A DNA stretch of 64,000 nt from NCBI GenBank assembly GCA_013398175.1, contig VZRZ01003105.1:1042378-1106377 (forward strand), in the 5' to 3' direction. Source of the DNA: Climacteris rufus. Lineage: Eukaryota; Chordata; Aves; Passeriformes; Climacteridae. Positions 47,658 to 61,203 of the stretch are shown piece by piece; the first letter of the stretch is position 1; the number at the start of each line of letters is the position of its first letter. The position numbers and the translations under genes are program-made. The notes below the pieces were generated by a model. The model searched no databases. It saw only the letters and a program-made list of their open reading frames with translations, and was not told where the DNA came from.

Positions 47658-50488
47658 CTGAAAGATATGCACATAAAATAGTTGAAACAGAACAGCTTGG
47701 TAAGTCCAAAGAGAAGTTAGCAAGTGAAATGGCACTTTTATTCACCCACTGTGGTCTACAGCACACACCTCTTGAATTACTACTGTCATAGCTGAAAATA
47801 CTGCTTATTAAAAATTTAAAAATAACTTCTGTAGCAGCAATATTAACATTTCAGGGCTCAGAAGTGCTATAGGAGATCAGCATTGATGACAAACAAGCAT
47901 TTAAAATTTGCTATGTAATTAATAGGAGAATTATGTTGAAGAGAAGGATTATTTCCTGTTCCAGGAGTGCTGTGACCATATTAAAATTGGCACCATGGCA
48001 ACAACCAGATTCTACATCATTGGGCTAGTATTCAGTGGAAATGAGAATAAAAAATACAGCTTAAAATTCTGCATGGAGATTGGTATTTTCCTACAACAAA
48101 TCAGTGAAAAACAAGTCAGATATGAAAACACATATATACTTACAGTAAGTAAATTAAGAAAATGAGGCATGTTTAAAAAAAAAAAACACACCTAGAAGTA
48201 CACCAATAATGCAATGCTGAATTCTAGTTTGTCTTCAGGTTCAAAATCCTTTAAGCCTCCTGGAGATTTATATAAGGATCTCTCCATACCTGACTCAAGG
48301 ATACCCCCAGCATTACAGGGCAGAATAAACTGGGAAACCCTCACTACCCAGAAGCACTTCACCTTCCTCAGTGAGCCTCTCCACAAGAAGCATGTAACTG
48401 GGATTATAAACATAGGTATGAAAACATGAAATTTCAGGAACATTATTCCAGGCCAAAGAAAAACCCTATGATGTACAGAAATCAAATTTGGAATGCAAGA
48501 AACTTCATCAGGTAAGTGTGGAGCTTTGCCTTTTAGGTGTTCTTACCAGGAAGATGCTGGGCAGTTACAGGATCTCATTGTGGATTTCAGAAATGCTGAG
48601 ATATAACTCATCTCATTTCCATTCTTTATCAGAACTTACTTGAAAAATGCCTTCTGTTCTTGATACCATGAGATTTCTCAGTGGAAATACTTCATAGAGC
48701 AAGTCAAATCTGTCATCTAGAGGAGGTCTGAACTTTAAAAAGTGCAAATGTGGATGGCATGCACGTCACAGAAGTGCAACAGTACTCAGCTATTGCAAAG
48801 CCCATCATTGTGCCTTTCACATTTGAAACAGAAAAACATGTTATGCTTGTAAAACAAGGGGCTCCTTCACTTCTCACATCAGCATGCTCAGAAGGATGAA
48901 TGCCCAGCTACAAAGCCCCACGCTCTAAGACCTATGGCTCCAAAGGCCCACATCAGAGGTCTAAAGAGTATAGGAAACAGTCTTATTTTCAGGATTTTAA
49001 AAGTATAAATACCAAGTGATATGTTATTATCTTGAATCTCATGGCCAACTATGAATTAAGTACTAGAACCATTTTGTAAATAGACCCAAGAAGCAAAGAA
49101 CATCCCAAGCCTCAGGAACTGGATTACAAAACAAACAACTGAACTATAAAACAAAATGTACTTTTTTCACTTCAACAAATTAATTTACTTCAAGTTCAGT
49201 TGTATTAATTCTGTTTGATTCCACCATGAAAGACATCCTACATACCTGACTAGTAACCTCTAATAGAACACTAAAAGCCTCACATCAGTAAAATAAACCT
49301 CATCTGAATACGACTGGAAACCAGAATTCTAAATCTCCTGACCCTCCCTTTAAAACACTTCCATTGAAAGAAAACATAAAAAGACAAAAACAAAGCAAAA
49401 ATTTGAGACACATTTGACTACCTAATAATTTCTAAAAATTAAGAAATGACTGTGGAAGAAAGCTGTAAGTGGACACTGGACCACCATGTGATCCAAGACA
49501 GGCATTAACTACTGTAACTATTCCCCAGCTTCTTTCACCCAATCAAACATTCTGGTATTTTGGATACAAATGCTTTGAGGTCACAACTTACAAACAAGGG
49601 AGGTAGAAAGAAGGCTCAACACAACCAAGACTTGATCTCAAACTGACTAAATAGGACTTACAGTAAATATATATTTAGTAACTTTACTGAGCAAACACCT
49701 GACTCTATTTAATGATAGCTTTAGTAAGTATTGACAGAGATGTCAAACATCACTTTACCTATATTACATATCTTCTTTCAACATTAAACTCTTTTACATA
49801 GTACATTATGTAGTTTTTGAAACAAAATTTTAAACACTGTTTTACTGTCTCTCTCAGGTAGCTCAATTCCTGTTCTGCTGTTTTCAATTGCCTCTTAGAA
49901 GATCTTAGAAGCACTTAGAAGATCAAATTTCAGTGACTTCAAGATATCCAAGCATCAGTATGCAAGCCAAAATTTAATTCAGAAGCTGAAAGAAAATCAG
50001 TAGAACTACTTTTAGAAGGGAACAACCTTACTTTATCTATCACAGTTTCTGCTGCCTGTAATTCAATTAAAACAAACAAAACAACACAAAAAAAAATCAA
50101 AAAAACCCAAGTACAAATTGTTTTGGCCTGAAACAGGAAGCATGGAATATCAGTACCTTTAAAAATGCATAAGAAAAAAGAAAATACTTAGCCAGAAGCA
50201 TACCAATACCCAGTCTTGGTAAAGAGACAACCCTGCACCCAAGAATGACCCAACCACCAGTGAATTAAAAATAAAAGTTAACTATTTTAAAGAGATGTTT
50301 GAGCTGGTCCTCTATCAGTATGGGAAAAACTGAATGTTAAATCAGCTTTGCCAGGAATAGAACTTGTGGCTCCAGAAACAGCTTTAAAAGGAGAATTATG
50401 TCATCTTCTTAGGATTCAGGAAGGAAAAAAATGTAACTGTTACCCAGCATCATTCTCTGCATGTACTACTCCAGTCCTCTGTGCTTAC
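47658..50488 (-). other. FAF1: FAF1 intron, about 2.8 kb, between UBA and UBL1
   Basis: A phase 2 intron with donor GTAAGC and acceptor ATCTTTCAG. A short run of CTTAGAAGAT-type direct repeats occurs at about 49892-49924. The open frames at 48.2-48.5 kb on both strands resemble nothing I know. No other element was recognised. Confidence 0.9.
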
Positions 50489-50535
50489 CTTTGTAGAATG
50501 CCATTTTCTTGTGGTATAACACCATTTATAGCTGC
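50489..50535 (-). CDS. FAF1: FAF1 exon: end of UBA domain
   Basis: A 47-nt exon encoding AAINGVIPQENGILQ plus the first two bases of a Ser codon. It matches human FAF1 residues 39-53 as I recall them, the last part of the N-terminal UBA domain that binds ubiquitin chains and ubiquitinated clients. The acceptor is TATTTTCAG after a T-rich tract and the donor is GTAAGC. The incoming intron is phase 0 and the outgoing intron phase 2, which the next exon completes with T to give Ser. The exon preceding it in the transcript, which would encode the core of UBA with its Asn-Asn-Trp-Asp turn, was not found up to 64000. A GC-rich minisatellite sits about 290 bp upstream in the transcript. The exon is short, but the peptide match and both splice sites make it secure. 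Confidence 0.94.
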
Positions 50536-50823
50536 CTGAAAATAGAAAATAAAATCTGAGTCAAGCATAGAGGAAAAAAAAATACATCAGAACTTCCACA
50601 ATACGTTTTAAAGAGTGAACAATTCACTTCAAAACATGCTCTAAAATGCTCTCCATGTAGTGAATATTCTTGGTAAATGATATCATGATGGTATCTGCAT
50701 AAAATGAAAACCGTATCGAAGTGAAAACAAACATGAACTGAAGCTCATAACTGTGTGTGATGGATTTCCCAGGTGGAATGGCTGGGAATGGGAATAAACT
50801 GCAGGGCCCTTCAGCCCAGCACT

Positions 50824-51059
50824 TTGTACACCTGCTGCTCACAGCCAGGGCACACAGTGCTCCTGTACACACTGCTGCTGCACAAAGCCAGGGCACACAC
50901 TGCTCCTGTACACACTGCTGCTGCTCACAGCCAGGGCACACACTGCTCCTGCTCACACTGCTCCTGCTCACACTGCTCCTGCACACACTGCTCCTGCACA
51001 CACTGCTGCTGCACACACTGCTCCTGCAGCTCCTGCACACACTGCTCCTGCACACACTG
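50824..51059. repeat. Nested GC-rich minisatellite (15-bp and 40-43-bp units)
   Basis: Two layers are visible. From 50832 about three long units of 40 to 43 bp begin at 50832, 50872 and 50915, each CTGCTGCT..., then a CAGCCAGGGCACACA-like core (AAGCCAGGGCACACA in the second), then TGCTCCTG. From 50939 the core TGCTCCTG is amplified as a 15-bp unit CACACTGCTCCTGCA (or ending CT), about eight copies to 51059, with one 9-bp partial unit. All units share CTGCTCCTG. Because 15 is a multiple of three, several frames stay open on both strands: 50773-51261 on plus and 50624-51160 on minus. These give Leu/His/Thr/Cys-rich or Gln/Cys/Ser-rich periodic peptides that I do not consider genes. It lies about 290 bp from a FAF1 exon. 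Confidence 0.93.
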
Positions 51060-54000
51060 GGCTGACTGTGCACAGCCCAGGCAGCCACACAGCTCATCCA
51101 CAGAAATTCTGCTGTTTCCCAGTGCATCAGACCAAGCCCCAAACCTGCCCAGCTGCACACACCCTCAGTGCTGCTCAGCAGCTGCTGAGCTGCTGCAAAC
51201 AGCTACTCCAGGGCTGCTCCATCACACCCCCAGATACCATCCAGCCTCCTCAGGCTGCTAGGGAATCACGGAAGTGACCACCCCAAAAATTCAAACAATC
51301 TTCCGGTAGAAAAGGAAGTATTTTTAAAGTAGGGTTTGTGCAGTTAAATACCATTCCATGCCATTCAGATCACCAGACTAAACAAAGTATTACTTATATA
51401 CTTATAAACCTGGTCATCTGCATTCAGGTCTGAAATTAGTTATTAACCATAAAAATATCCTGAATTCCAGCTCACATTCAAATGCACAATTTTTAAACTT
51501 GTCACAACATGCCCCAGTTGCAAGTTCAAAACCCCAATTCTAACAAAATAATCTACTCAGCCTGTTGCAGAAAATTGTAATATGTTTCCAGCTCATCTGA
51601 TGCTATAGAAGTTTGTATAAAATTTGAAATTACATAAAAGTCAGGATGAGGGAAAAACTTGGACAGCAAGCAAGAGCCTCCTCAACAGTATTTTGAAAAC
51701 AACTTATTTCAGACTGCTTTATACCACCAAGAAAGGTGATTAAAATCATCTCCTTGCTAGGATTTTTCAGATGTGAGGAGCAGTAAAAGTGACACCATGT
51801 GAGCTGGTGAAGGTGACTTACACACCAGCTTAAACTTTCTTCTGAGCAAAGATGTCAGAACCCTACCTAACTTCACACTTTTAATCCTAGCACAGCAGTG
51901 GGCAGATAAGGTGGAATAGCACAGGGGGGAATTTGACAGGGAATGAGAAACAATTAAAAGAAAATCTAGAGAGGAGAAAAAACAGACCTCAAAAGATTAA
52001 TTCTATTTCTCTCTTGGGTGATTTTTAACCACTCTGAGAGTTCACAGGTTTGTCGGGCTTAACAGTGAGATTAAAGAGAGCTTGTAGCATCCCACCACTC
52101 TCCATTTTCTCCTGCTCCAGCAGGATTTGATGCATTTCTACTGTCACAATTTCTAATATCCATCCATGCCAGATACACCTGAGCTGTTGTCCAGAACACC
52201 TGGTGCATGAGTGTCCAGTCCCCAGTGAAGAAGAGAACACTGATGTTTAGAAAAAGCTCACAGATTTCCTGGTAGTCCAGGAAGACAAAATCATACCCTG
52301 TAACTGAACTACTGACAGTCATCTTCTATGAGCACCACTTTTACAAATTGACATTAAAAAAAATGTAGCTTAAGTGATAATAAACACAAAAATAGATGTA
52401 ATCAAGATTTAAATGCTATGATTTCTTTACCTCTGAGTATATACAAGTGATTTTTTTTACAAATTCCATTAATACTTAAGGCTACATAAAGCTAAAAAGA
52501 TTTTTTGTTGAACTCAACTAAGTTACTACAATATTGCAATAAGACTTATCATGTATTTAGAATCAAATATTGCATAAATAACAATTTATAAAAGCAGAGA
52601 AGGAAAAGGTCAGAGGTACCCATAAGCTACAGCAACAACCCATGAGGCTGTATCAAATTACAGCAAAAACAAAGTTCCCTACCAGATCAGTTTTTAAATC
52701 AGTTTATCCACTGTGCATGGCAATAATCAGTGGTTTCTTTTTAACAACGTGTCTCGTTTATCATCATTGTGGTTTTTTCAGTCATACACAGCTCTTGATC
52801 ATTTCATGTAATAAACCTCCGGGAAAGAGTAGGAGGTTTTGGTTTATTTGGGTTTTTCTGGATTGGCTTCTCCCTCCCATACTCTTCAGCAACATACATT
52901 TAATTCCTGTCAATCAACAGATAAAGCTGGCTGAAAGACAAAATTATCCTTTATTTTGTACCTGTAAAATACAGAAGGCAAATACAAGTTTTGTACCACA
53001 GAACTGACACTAATAATCATCTACTGGTGCAACAGAATTCTCTTTACTTGGGGAAAAGAAGCTGCTTCAGCTATGAAGAAATATAGCAATATGGCATTTT
53101 CACACTTCTGTCAAAGCTCTGTCTCAGAGGATTAAATCAGCTCAAACTTCTTCTGAGCCCAGTTAGAGGGGTTAAATATGATAGAGGCTCCAAGCTATTT
53201 TCTTTAAAACTGAATAACTCCCTTGTTCACATCCCCACTTTTGTAAACTTGATGACATTTAAGGGGCACAGGAGTAAGAATAAACAGCAGCAGCATTATG
53301 TACTTTTTTGATGGAAAGACCTCTATTAACCACACTGTAAAACTAAAGACTCCAGACACTGTTTGTTAAGCAAGATGGAAGACTAAAATAATGTAGACAG
53401 CAAATGGTAGCAGTGCACATGTACATACTGCATAAATATTAAATATCCATGTTCTAACAAGACAGCTATAAGTAGACCCTGCAAAGAAAAAAAGAAAAAG
53501 GAACAACCATCTGCTTTAGAATTTCATTGGGAGAAGGTTGTGACTATAAAAAAAAAAAAAATTAAAACAAGAACACGTTACTAAGGCAAGATCTATCTGT
53601 TCCAGGCTGTTCTTCCCCAGTGTCAGCCCCCTTTGAGAGAGGATTACATCTCTGTGGTTATGCAAACATTCAAAGATACTACATTTTTTTGTCTCTCCAA
53701 ACAGGAATCTTTGATCACCAAAAACAGCCTGTGTGTCTAATTTATAGTCATTAAAAATGTGCATTACCCTTGAAACAATTTTAATAACCAGTGCATTAAT
53801 CTATTCATGGGTTATTAAATCTAAAAATACCATGCCTGAAAGAGAAAGCTTCTTCAGCTCCCAATAACCTGTTGCTGAGAGTGATGCCAGGAAAGCAGCA
53901 CTCTGTGTTCATGCTGCTCTCACACTGCACATCCACAAGGGTCCCTGCTGGGTCCAGGGTACCACAGCTTCCACAGGCACTTGCCTTTCCTAATGCTATC

Positions 54001-57000
54001 ACCATTTAAAGAGTGAAGTTCACCTTAAATGGAAAATTAGAGGGGTTTCAGAAGATTCTTCCCAAAGCCAAGCATGTCTCAGTATTCTCCATACACAAAT
54101 TCTATCATAACACTCTCCAAATTTGAAACAGGATAATTTCTGTTTTGATGACAACATTCAAACAACTACCAGGTCCACAGTTTATTTCATGAAATGATAA
54201 GCTGAATTTAGCTATTCTTGATTTATACATTTTGTTTAGAGATATCAATCATATATCCAGGAATTGGAACAGCTTATTTCAGAATTCATTAAGCATTGCA
54301 TAACCTGACCTAATTGGACCTGCTTTGGGCCAGACTGACATCCAGAAACAACTTCCCATCTCAAGAACTCTGTGACTTCATGATTCAACAGTATAGGTTA
54401 TCTTGACAAACATTATTGTGAATCCTGTTTTTTTTTTAATGAAACGGACAACAGGAATGTGATATAATACTAGACTGACAAGTGTCCATTACAAAGCCTT
54501 GAAATAACAATATTTTTTGTGTATTTTCTTAGCAGCATGACTCAAAATTACGGTATCAAAATACAGTAAATCCAACTTTTTTGTTTTCTGCAAACATAGG
54601 GAACAACAAGGCAATAGGGTTACTGAAAGGTTATCAAATTCATTAACAGTTTGGGCAACACAGGAATTCTGTGGCACTTTTATTTAAGCGCCTAAAGAAC
54701 ACTGTAAAACAGACTTTGAAATTTAGAGATTTTCCTCAAGGGAGTATTAACTTAACTAGATTAGTCAGTTCTGACTAATTGCCACTATCTTTTATGAGTA
54801 CAAAACAGTGTTAGAGAGAAAACCAAGAACCACCATCTCTTAATAATCTATTGAAGCAACGATGTCAATTACTTCCTTCAAAATACACAATTATAGCACT
54901 AACTATTTAAAAGCAATTAAGTACACCTCACAGTGACTCTCATCCCATGGGAATCAGGGTCCTGTGAATAATTATCAACAAACTGTGGTATTTTTAGATA
55001 GCACAAACATTAAACTCACAAGTTGTAAATACTCAGTAGCTACCACAAAGTTTGAAGATGAACAATCACGTTATTTAAAAGCAGAACTACACATAGTGAT
55101 TGAATATTCAAACAAGTCAAGGGATTCCTTCCTCTTCATGAACTACAGATGGGAGGTAGTTTTTAAACTTGCAGAGTTTAAAAGTGATGCTTGGATGAAT
55201 TATCTTAAAGAGTTAAAGGCAGGCCCAGGCAAAAGTTAAAGGCTTTTGCAATGGGTGAGGAGGGAGCTCTTCCTCAGTGGCCACCCCACACTCCTTCCCT
55301 CTCCTTTCCAACCTGCAGAGCACACAATGGCTTTGACTGACAGATACAATCCCATTAACATTTCCCCATTTGATCCTCTGCCCCAGTGAAGAGCAAGAGC
55401 TTTTACAATACACAATGCAAGACCAACTCACCATAACAGGGTACTAGAAAACACATCTCTAAGCAAAAGGCAAAAGCAGGCTGAAGCAGCACAGTGCTGG
55501 AAGAACAACCCTTCCAGAGGAAGAGGCTGGAGATGTGAACACTGTGCACACCTGGGAGCTGCAGGAGCTGCACTGAGATAAAAACCCCTATCAGCTTCAC
55601 ACAACCAGCACAAGTTGCTCACACAGAATTGCAAAAGCCTTATTTAAGTTTGACTGAATTCAGCAAGTAAAACCACTTGAGTCTACTTATCAAAGCCCAC
55701 ACAGAGCTTTACATTTGTTTAGCTAAAAATTGAGGAGGTTTACATTAAACAAACCCAGCACACAAATAAGACCTACAAACAGGGTAAGAGGAACTTAGAT
55801 GATCCATGGTAGATGATCCAAAATCCAGAGATGTCCAACCAAACAGCACCAAGTGCTTCAGAAAGTCATAGGGAATTACAATGGAGTGACTTGCTCATGG
55901 GGCATTTTTTTCCAACCCCCCCAATTTTCTGTAGGCCTGACACATTCAGATTTACAGTACTGACAATTTTTTGGTTGTATTCAACTTAAGACAATAGCCT
56001 TATAAAACACATATTTAATTATTTCTATGAAACTCAGAGCTTTCTTTGATGAGCGGATTCATTTATTTTAGCTTTCAAAAATCTATATTATTCCCCAAAC
56101 GCTATAAACAGATTTTACTTTCGGGTTAAAACATCTGGCAAGCTAAAAAACCAAAAATCTGCATTTTGTGTCTTTTCTGTTTATTTTGCCTCTTCTTCCT
56201 AATATATATTTAGCATCTCCTTGATATAAAAACAATTTCTCTCAAACCACAAATTCAGAAAATTTACCCCATGCTACATTAGAAGTAAAACCAGCATTGT
56301 CTTGAGAGGAAGAGGTGCTAGCTGCCTGTAAGACTGTATTTTAAACTATAACAAAAAAAAGGTCATTTTATTGTTTCATACTACAAAACAAACAAAAACC
56401 TGTTTTCATCTTTGACTGACTCTTTCAGCTTTTAATCTCCAATTTATTTCTCTGATTACTCAAGTGAATATAACACCAAAACCTACATACTAAACCTCGC
56501 TACAGAGGCAGAGAAGACACAAAGGACAAACACACTGTGGTTTTGAGTTCTGTAGAATTAAAAAAATTATAGCTCTTATATTTTGGAAATATCAGCCAGT
56601 ATTCATCTGTGCAATCAACCCATCCTGATTGAGGATCATTCGAGATTTGTTGGATTTAAACAACTTAAGCATTTTTTTAAAGCTAAAAATATAATGAAAT
56701 ACACTAAAAAGCCCTCAATAAGCAATCTATAATACACTAGAAAAAATATTTCTTATCTTCTGTATTTTATGATACATTTCCACAGCACAAAAAGGGTCAT
56801 TAATATTACTCTGTTTACAACTGTCATACCATTGCAAATAATTCTAACCCTTCATTTGGGCTAAATGTGGTATTCTCCCTGATATACAATATTTCTGCTC
56901 TAATTTTTTGCTTTCACATGATAAATTTCCTACCCTAAAGATTTAAATCCATTTTTAATTTGGTGTTCAAACAAAATAAATGGATGGTAAAACTCCAAAT

Positions 57001-60000
57001 GCTTTCTATAATGGTGAGGTTATTGTTTTGGGGTTTCTTTTTTTTTAAAAAAAGGAAACAAAACCCAAAACTGAAGAAATATTATCTGGAGAGAAAGAAC
57101 AAATAATCAAATGATAAAGGAAAGCATTAGTGAGACAAGGCATCCATGAAAGGGCTGAAAAACTGAAAAGTGAATTTCAGACTGCTTCCAAACCATAAAT
57201 CTGCCTGACAAAGGAACATACTTTCATATGCAGCAGTAAAGCAAAACAGGAGAAGTGCAAAGATTTATTAGTTCCTTCTGAGCAAAGAAGTATTTCTTAA
57301 AATGAAACTAACTCACAGGGCTCTGCTGTATGCATATATTTCAGTAAGAACACTCAACATTTTGAAATAATGCTCCTCTAATAACTTTCTTTTTTGCAAA
57401 CACTAATTTGGGCTTGTATTTTCAACAAACTGATAATAATGGGTGCTGGCAGGTGTAGACATGTCAAAACATTTGTTCTGATCTGTCTATACTGTGATTT
57501 TGGGAAACTGGATAAAAAGTAAGACCATGCACAGACTTTTCTTGCAATTACTTTACAACAATAAAGAAGTAGAAGATTCCAGAATAAACAGCAGAAGTTT
57601 TAGTAGCTGGTGCTGACAAAAAAACACAGTAAGTATTAGTCAAACACTGCAGTTAATCTGGATTAAAACAACAAAGATTTACTGAAACCAGCTGTATTAT
57701 CATCCCTTCTCTCTGCCCCAAGATATCCAGATTGGACTATGAGATTTCCCAGCACAGGAATGTGGCTTCTAAGCAGCTTTATGCAACTACCAAATCTCAC
57801 CTGTTCCAGGCAAGCCTGAGATGTGCATCCTAAACAAGAAATTCCATGAAACCTTCTGCAGAAATACCAATTACTTTAACCAGAGAGAAGCTTTTTACAA
57901 ATATCACCTTCCTACACGCACAGCTACGTTGAAAACATTACTTTCGACTGCTATGAGTTTCAGTTATAAAAAATATTATTTGGTCTGGATTTTTAAATTA
58001 ATTCAATAATATTTAAATAACAAAATTACTAATTGTGCCCTAGTAGTAAGAGAAGCAATCTCTACCTTTGTTATTTTTGGCAGGCTTTTCAAGGCAAAGG
58101 AATGAGTCAGCTTTTTCCTGTAGCTTATGTTATACTTGCTGGCTTTTCCCCAGCTTTGCAAGTCTCAAAAGAATTTCCAAGTGCTAGACGTGAAGTTACA
58201 CCCACAAAGTTTATACAGAATGACAACATTTGTCCCCATCGTGGTTAAAATTTAACCAAAAACTGTAATTGAACTACAATGAAATGTCTTCTATGCATTC
58301 TGCTTTATTTCAGCTTGCTTTCTTTACAACAAATATACTTCATGAAAAGCTGCAAAACAATAGAATTGCTAATAAAGCAAAAAATTAACATTTCATCAAA
58401 AAATGCCACATGAATACATTCATACAGATGATTCACTTCATCAGCAAGAGAGCACGCATTGAAATAGTTTACAATTAGCACTCAAGATGTGGTTTCCCAT
58501 TTCTCCCTACTTCTTTGGTGGCTTCAGCAAATTTTTTCCTGTCACTCCTACAGCATGCCTAAATGCACTAGGAAGCCTTTCAGCAGTCAGATATACTTCT
58601 ATAACTCCAAGAAAAAAAACCCTAGAGTTTGCACAGTTCCATAATTTTATATTGTCACTGCCTAACTCCCCAAACAAAGTGTAATCTCAATAATAAATCC
58701 ATAACTGAATGTGTTTTCCTGGCATCATGACAGTAAAGAACGTGTACAGATTTGTAAGAAGCTTAGGGATCAGCCCCTACCTGAGCTGACTCGAGCTCAG
58801 CAGGAATAAAAGCAAACAATCTACTCTCAACAACCCACTCAAAACTCATTCACATAGAAAGGGAAAGCAGACCATGAGGTCTCTGCTACTCTGACACATA
58901 TACAGGTATCTTGGTCTTAGTCATTAAAGTCACAATTGACACTAACGCTGCTTCACTCTCTAACAGGAAGGAATGCTTATTCTTACTATGAAAACATATT
59001 TTGTTACTCCTTAAAGCATTAAGATAGACAGCAGGAGACTCAGATAAATCAAAGGCTATGCCTTGATATGAATATTGAAAAAATATCTACGTTTAAAACT
59101 CCCATATTTCTTCCCCTCTCCTCATTATTTTACAGAAATTTGAATGGCAATACAAAAAGCAAAGTTTAGGGACAGCTACCTCACATATTTTTTATCCAGT
59201 CTTAAAAAAATAATTTGGGGTTTTTTTCCAATCACTCATTGTAACAACATACTAGCTCTTAGCAAGTCCTGCCAGGGATGAAATCTCAGGCCACAAGATC
59301 AAGTCACAGCAGCACTGTCAAAGACTAAGGCTCCTTCACTGAAAAGCCATAATAACACGGAATATCAATAGTGTTCCAATGACCCCAACTGTGTCAGCCA
59401 ACTGCCTAATCACTAATCCATAATAAAAAAATAATTATGAAAGATTTAGCTTAAAAGTTTGGAAAGCAGATCATCCCAAGCCTAGGTGTGTAACCTGGAA
59501 GTTGTCTCCAGTATTTCCCCTTGCACCTCTCCAACAGCCTGTGCCACACTGCTGGGGGGACAGCAAGGCAGGCCTTCCAGCCAGGCTAAGGAGAGTTTAC
59601 CTAAATAAAACCAGAGACCATTCAGATATTGAACTGGGTTACAAGTAAATCCATTTTTAAGACACTCTACTTCAAAAGCCTGATGGCTCTAGATGACTCC
59701 TAGCTTCTGTGGTAAAACCTCTCACAACTGAGGGTCACTTGCAAAATAGCCACAGCATTGGCACAAATAGTGGCTCCTAAATAATTTAGTTCGTTTTTCT
59801 CCTACTCACACAGTCCCAACATCACTCAATGACAGACTAAACACTTGTCACACACGTGTTTGTAAGATGTGTGTGATTTTCAGTTCAACTGGTCACAGGG
59901 TAATAAACTACAGATACCTCATACCAGCCACATCACTATATTTTAGAAATTTGTTTCTAAACTTGAATGTCTCAGGACAAATTAATGCTAAGCAATCTTC

Positions 60001-60783
60001 ATAAAAACTACCAATACAGAAGCAGCAGCCTCTGAAAACAAGTATTTGTAAAACCTAAGGCAGGTGGTGATGCATCTGTAGAGCTCCAGCAATACTACCA
60101 GGCACTACAGGGATCTCAGATGCTGCTTTTTTGTTTATTCTCAGAACACAAAACTCTCTATTACAAGAAACAAGAGTCTTTTTCCATAAACAGAAATCTA
60201 AATTTATTACTTCCATTGCTTGTTTGATCACTATACAAGAAAAACTGAAGGAGTTTACTTCTTAAGTAACTAACATTATTTAAATAACTAAAAACCTCAA
60301 AGTGTCAAATAACCACACTTAAGTAACAAAATTCCATCTGTTATTTGAAAAGGAGAGACAGAACTTACTTTTTACTTTACAATATTGCCAGCAAAATTTT
60401 ACCTAAAAACCTTCTCTGTTCTCTTCCTGATCAGAAAAATAATTAAATTTTACATATATCATCACAGCAATAAAATACAGCCATAAAATAGATAAACACA
60501 ATCCCTTTGTTATCCTCACATGAATAAAGCAGGTTGTCTCTATCAGGAAAATTAAAATCAGTGCTTATGAAACAAAACTAACTATTTTAGATTAATATAA
60601 TCCCCTTAATATCTAGAAAACTACCTGTCACATTGCAAGTTAACCGTTACATTTGCTAAAATTGTGAAGGGGTAAAAACATGTATTTCTTCATAGAGACT
60701 GAGGGATTATTTCAGTTTAACAGGAACCAAAGGGCGATCACCTAGATGGCACTTTGCCCAAGCTATACCAGTTTTACCCTTTG

Positions 60784-60816
60784 GGAAAGTTATATACCTT
60801 TGAGAAAGTTATATAC
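60784..60816. repeat. Tandem duplication, 19-bp period
   Basis: GAAAGTTATATACC occurs at 60784-60797 and 60803-60816, with similar T-rich spacers. Confidence 0.8.
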
Positions 60817-61165
60817 CCCAAAACACTTTTCAAACATCAGTGTGAGAATTAGTCCCTACTGATGAATCAAAACTGCAAAGTACATATGAAACAGCACAAA
60901 AGAAAACACTCTCAAAGTCATGGCTCTTAAAAAGTAACCAGAAGTTTAGAAAACACAAGTTAGACATCTGCTACTATGTTTGTTTCCTTGCATGGGTTAG
61001 AACATGCAGATGACATTTTTATTTGGTTTGGCTCCACTATATTTTTGCAGTTGCTCTGTTGAGCACTTTTTGATGTCTTACAGTTCACTTCAGGTACGGG
61101 ACCAGGACTGACCCAGAGACACAACAGGACCAACTGCAATCTGTGCTCTTGTCAAAGGCATGGGA

Positions 61166-61203
61166 AATGACTGTCACAATGGGGGCAATGACTGTCACAA
61201 TGG
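61166..61203. repeat. Tandem duplication, 21-bp period
   Basis: AATGACTGTCACAATGG occurs at 61166-61182 and 61187-61203, separated by GGGC. It is a recent-looking perfect 17-bp duplication. Confidence 0.85.

Noticed and set aside
50624..51261. Cys/Gln/Ser-rich 178-codon and Leu/His/Cys-rich 162-codon frames as possible secreted or keratin-like proteins
   Set aside because: They are the translation of a 15-bp minisatellite on both strands, so openness is automatic; no domain or splice support.
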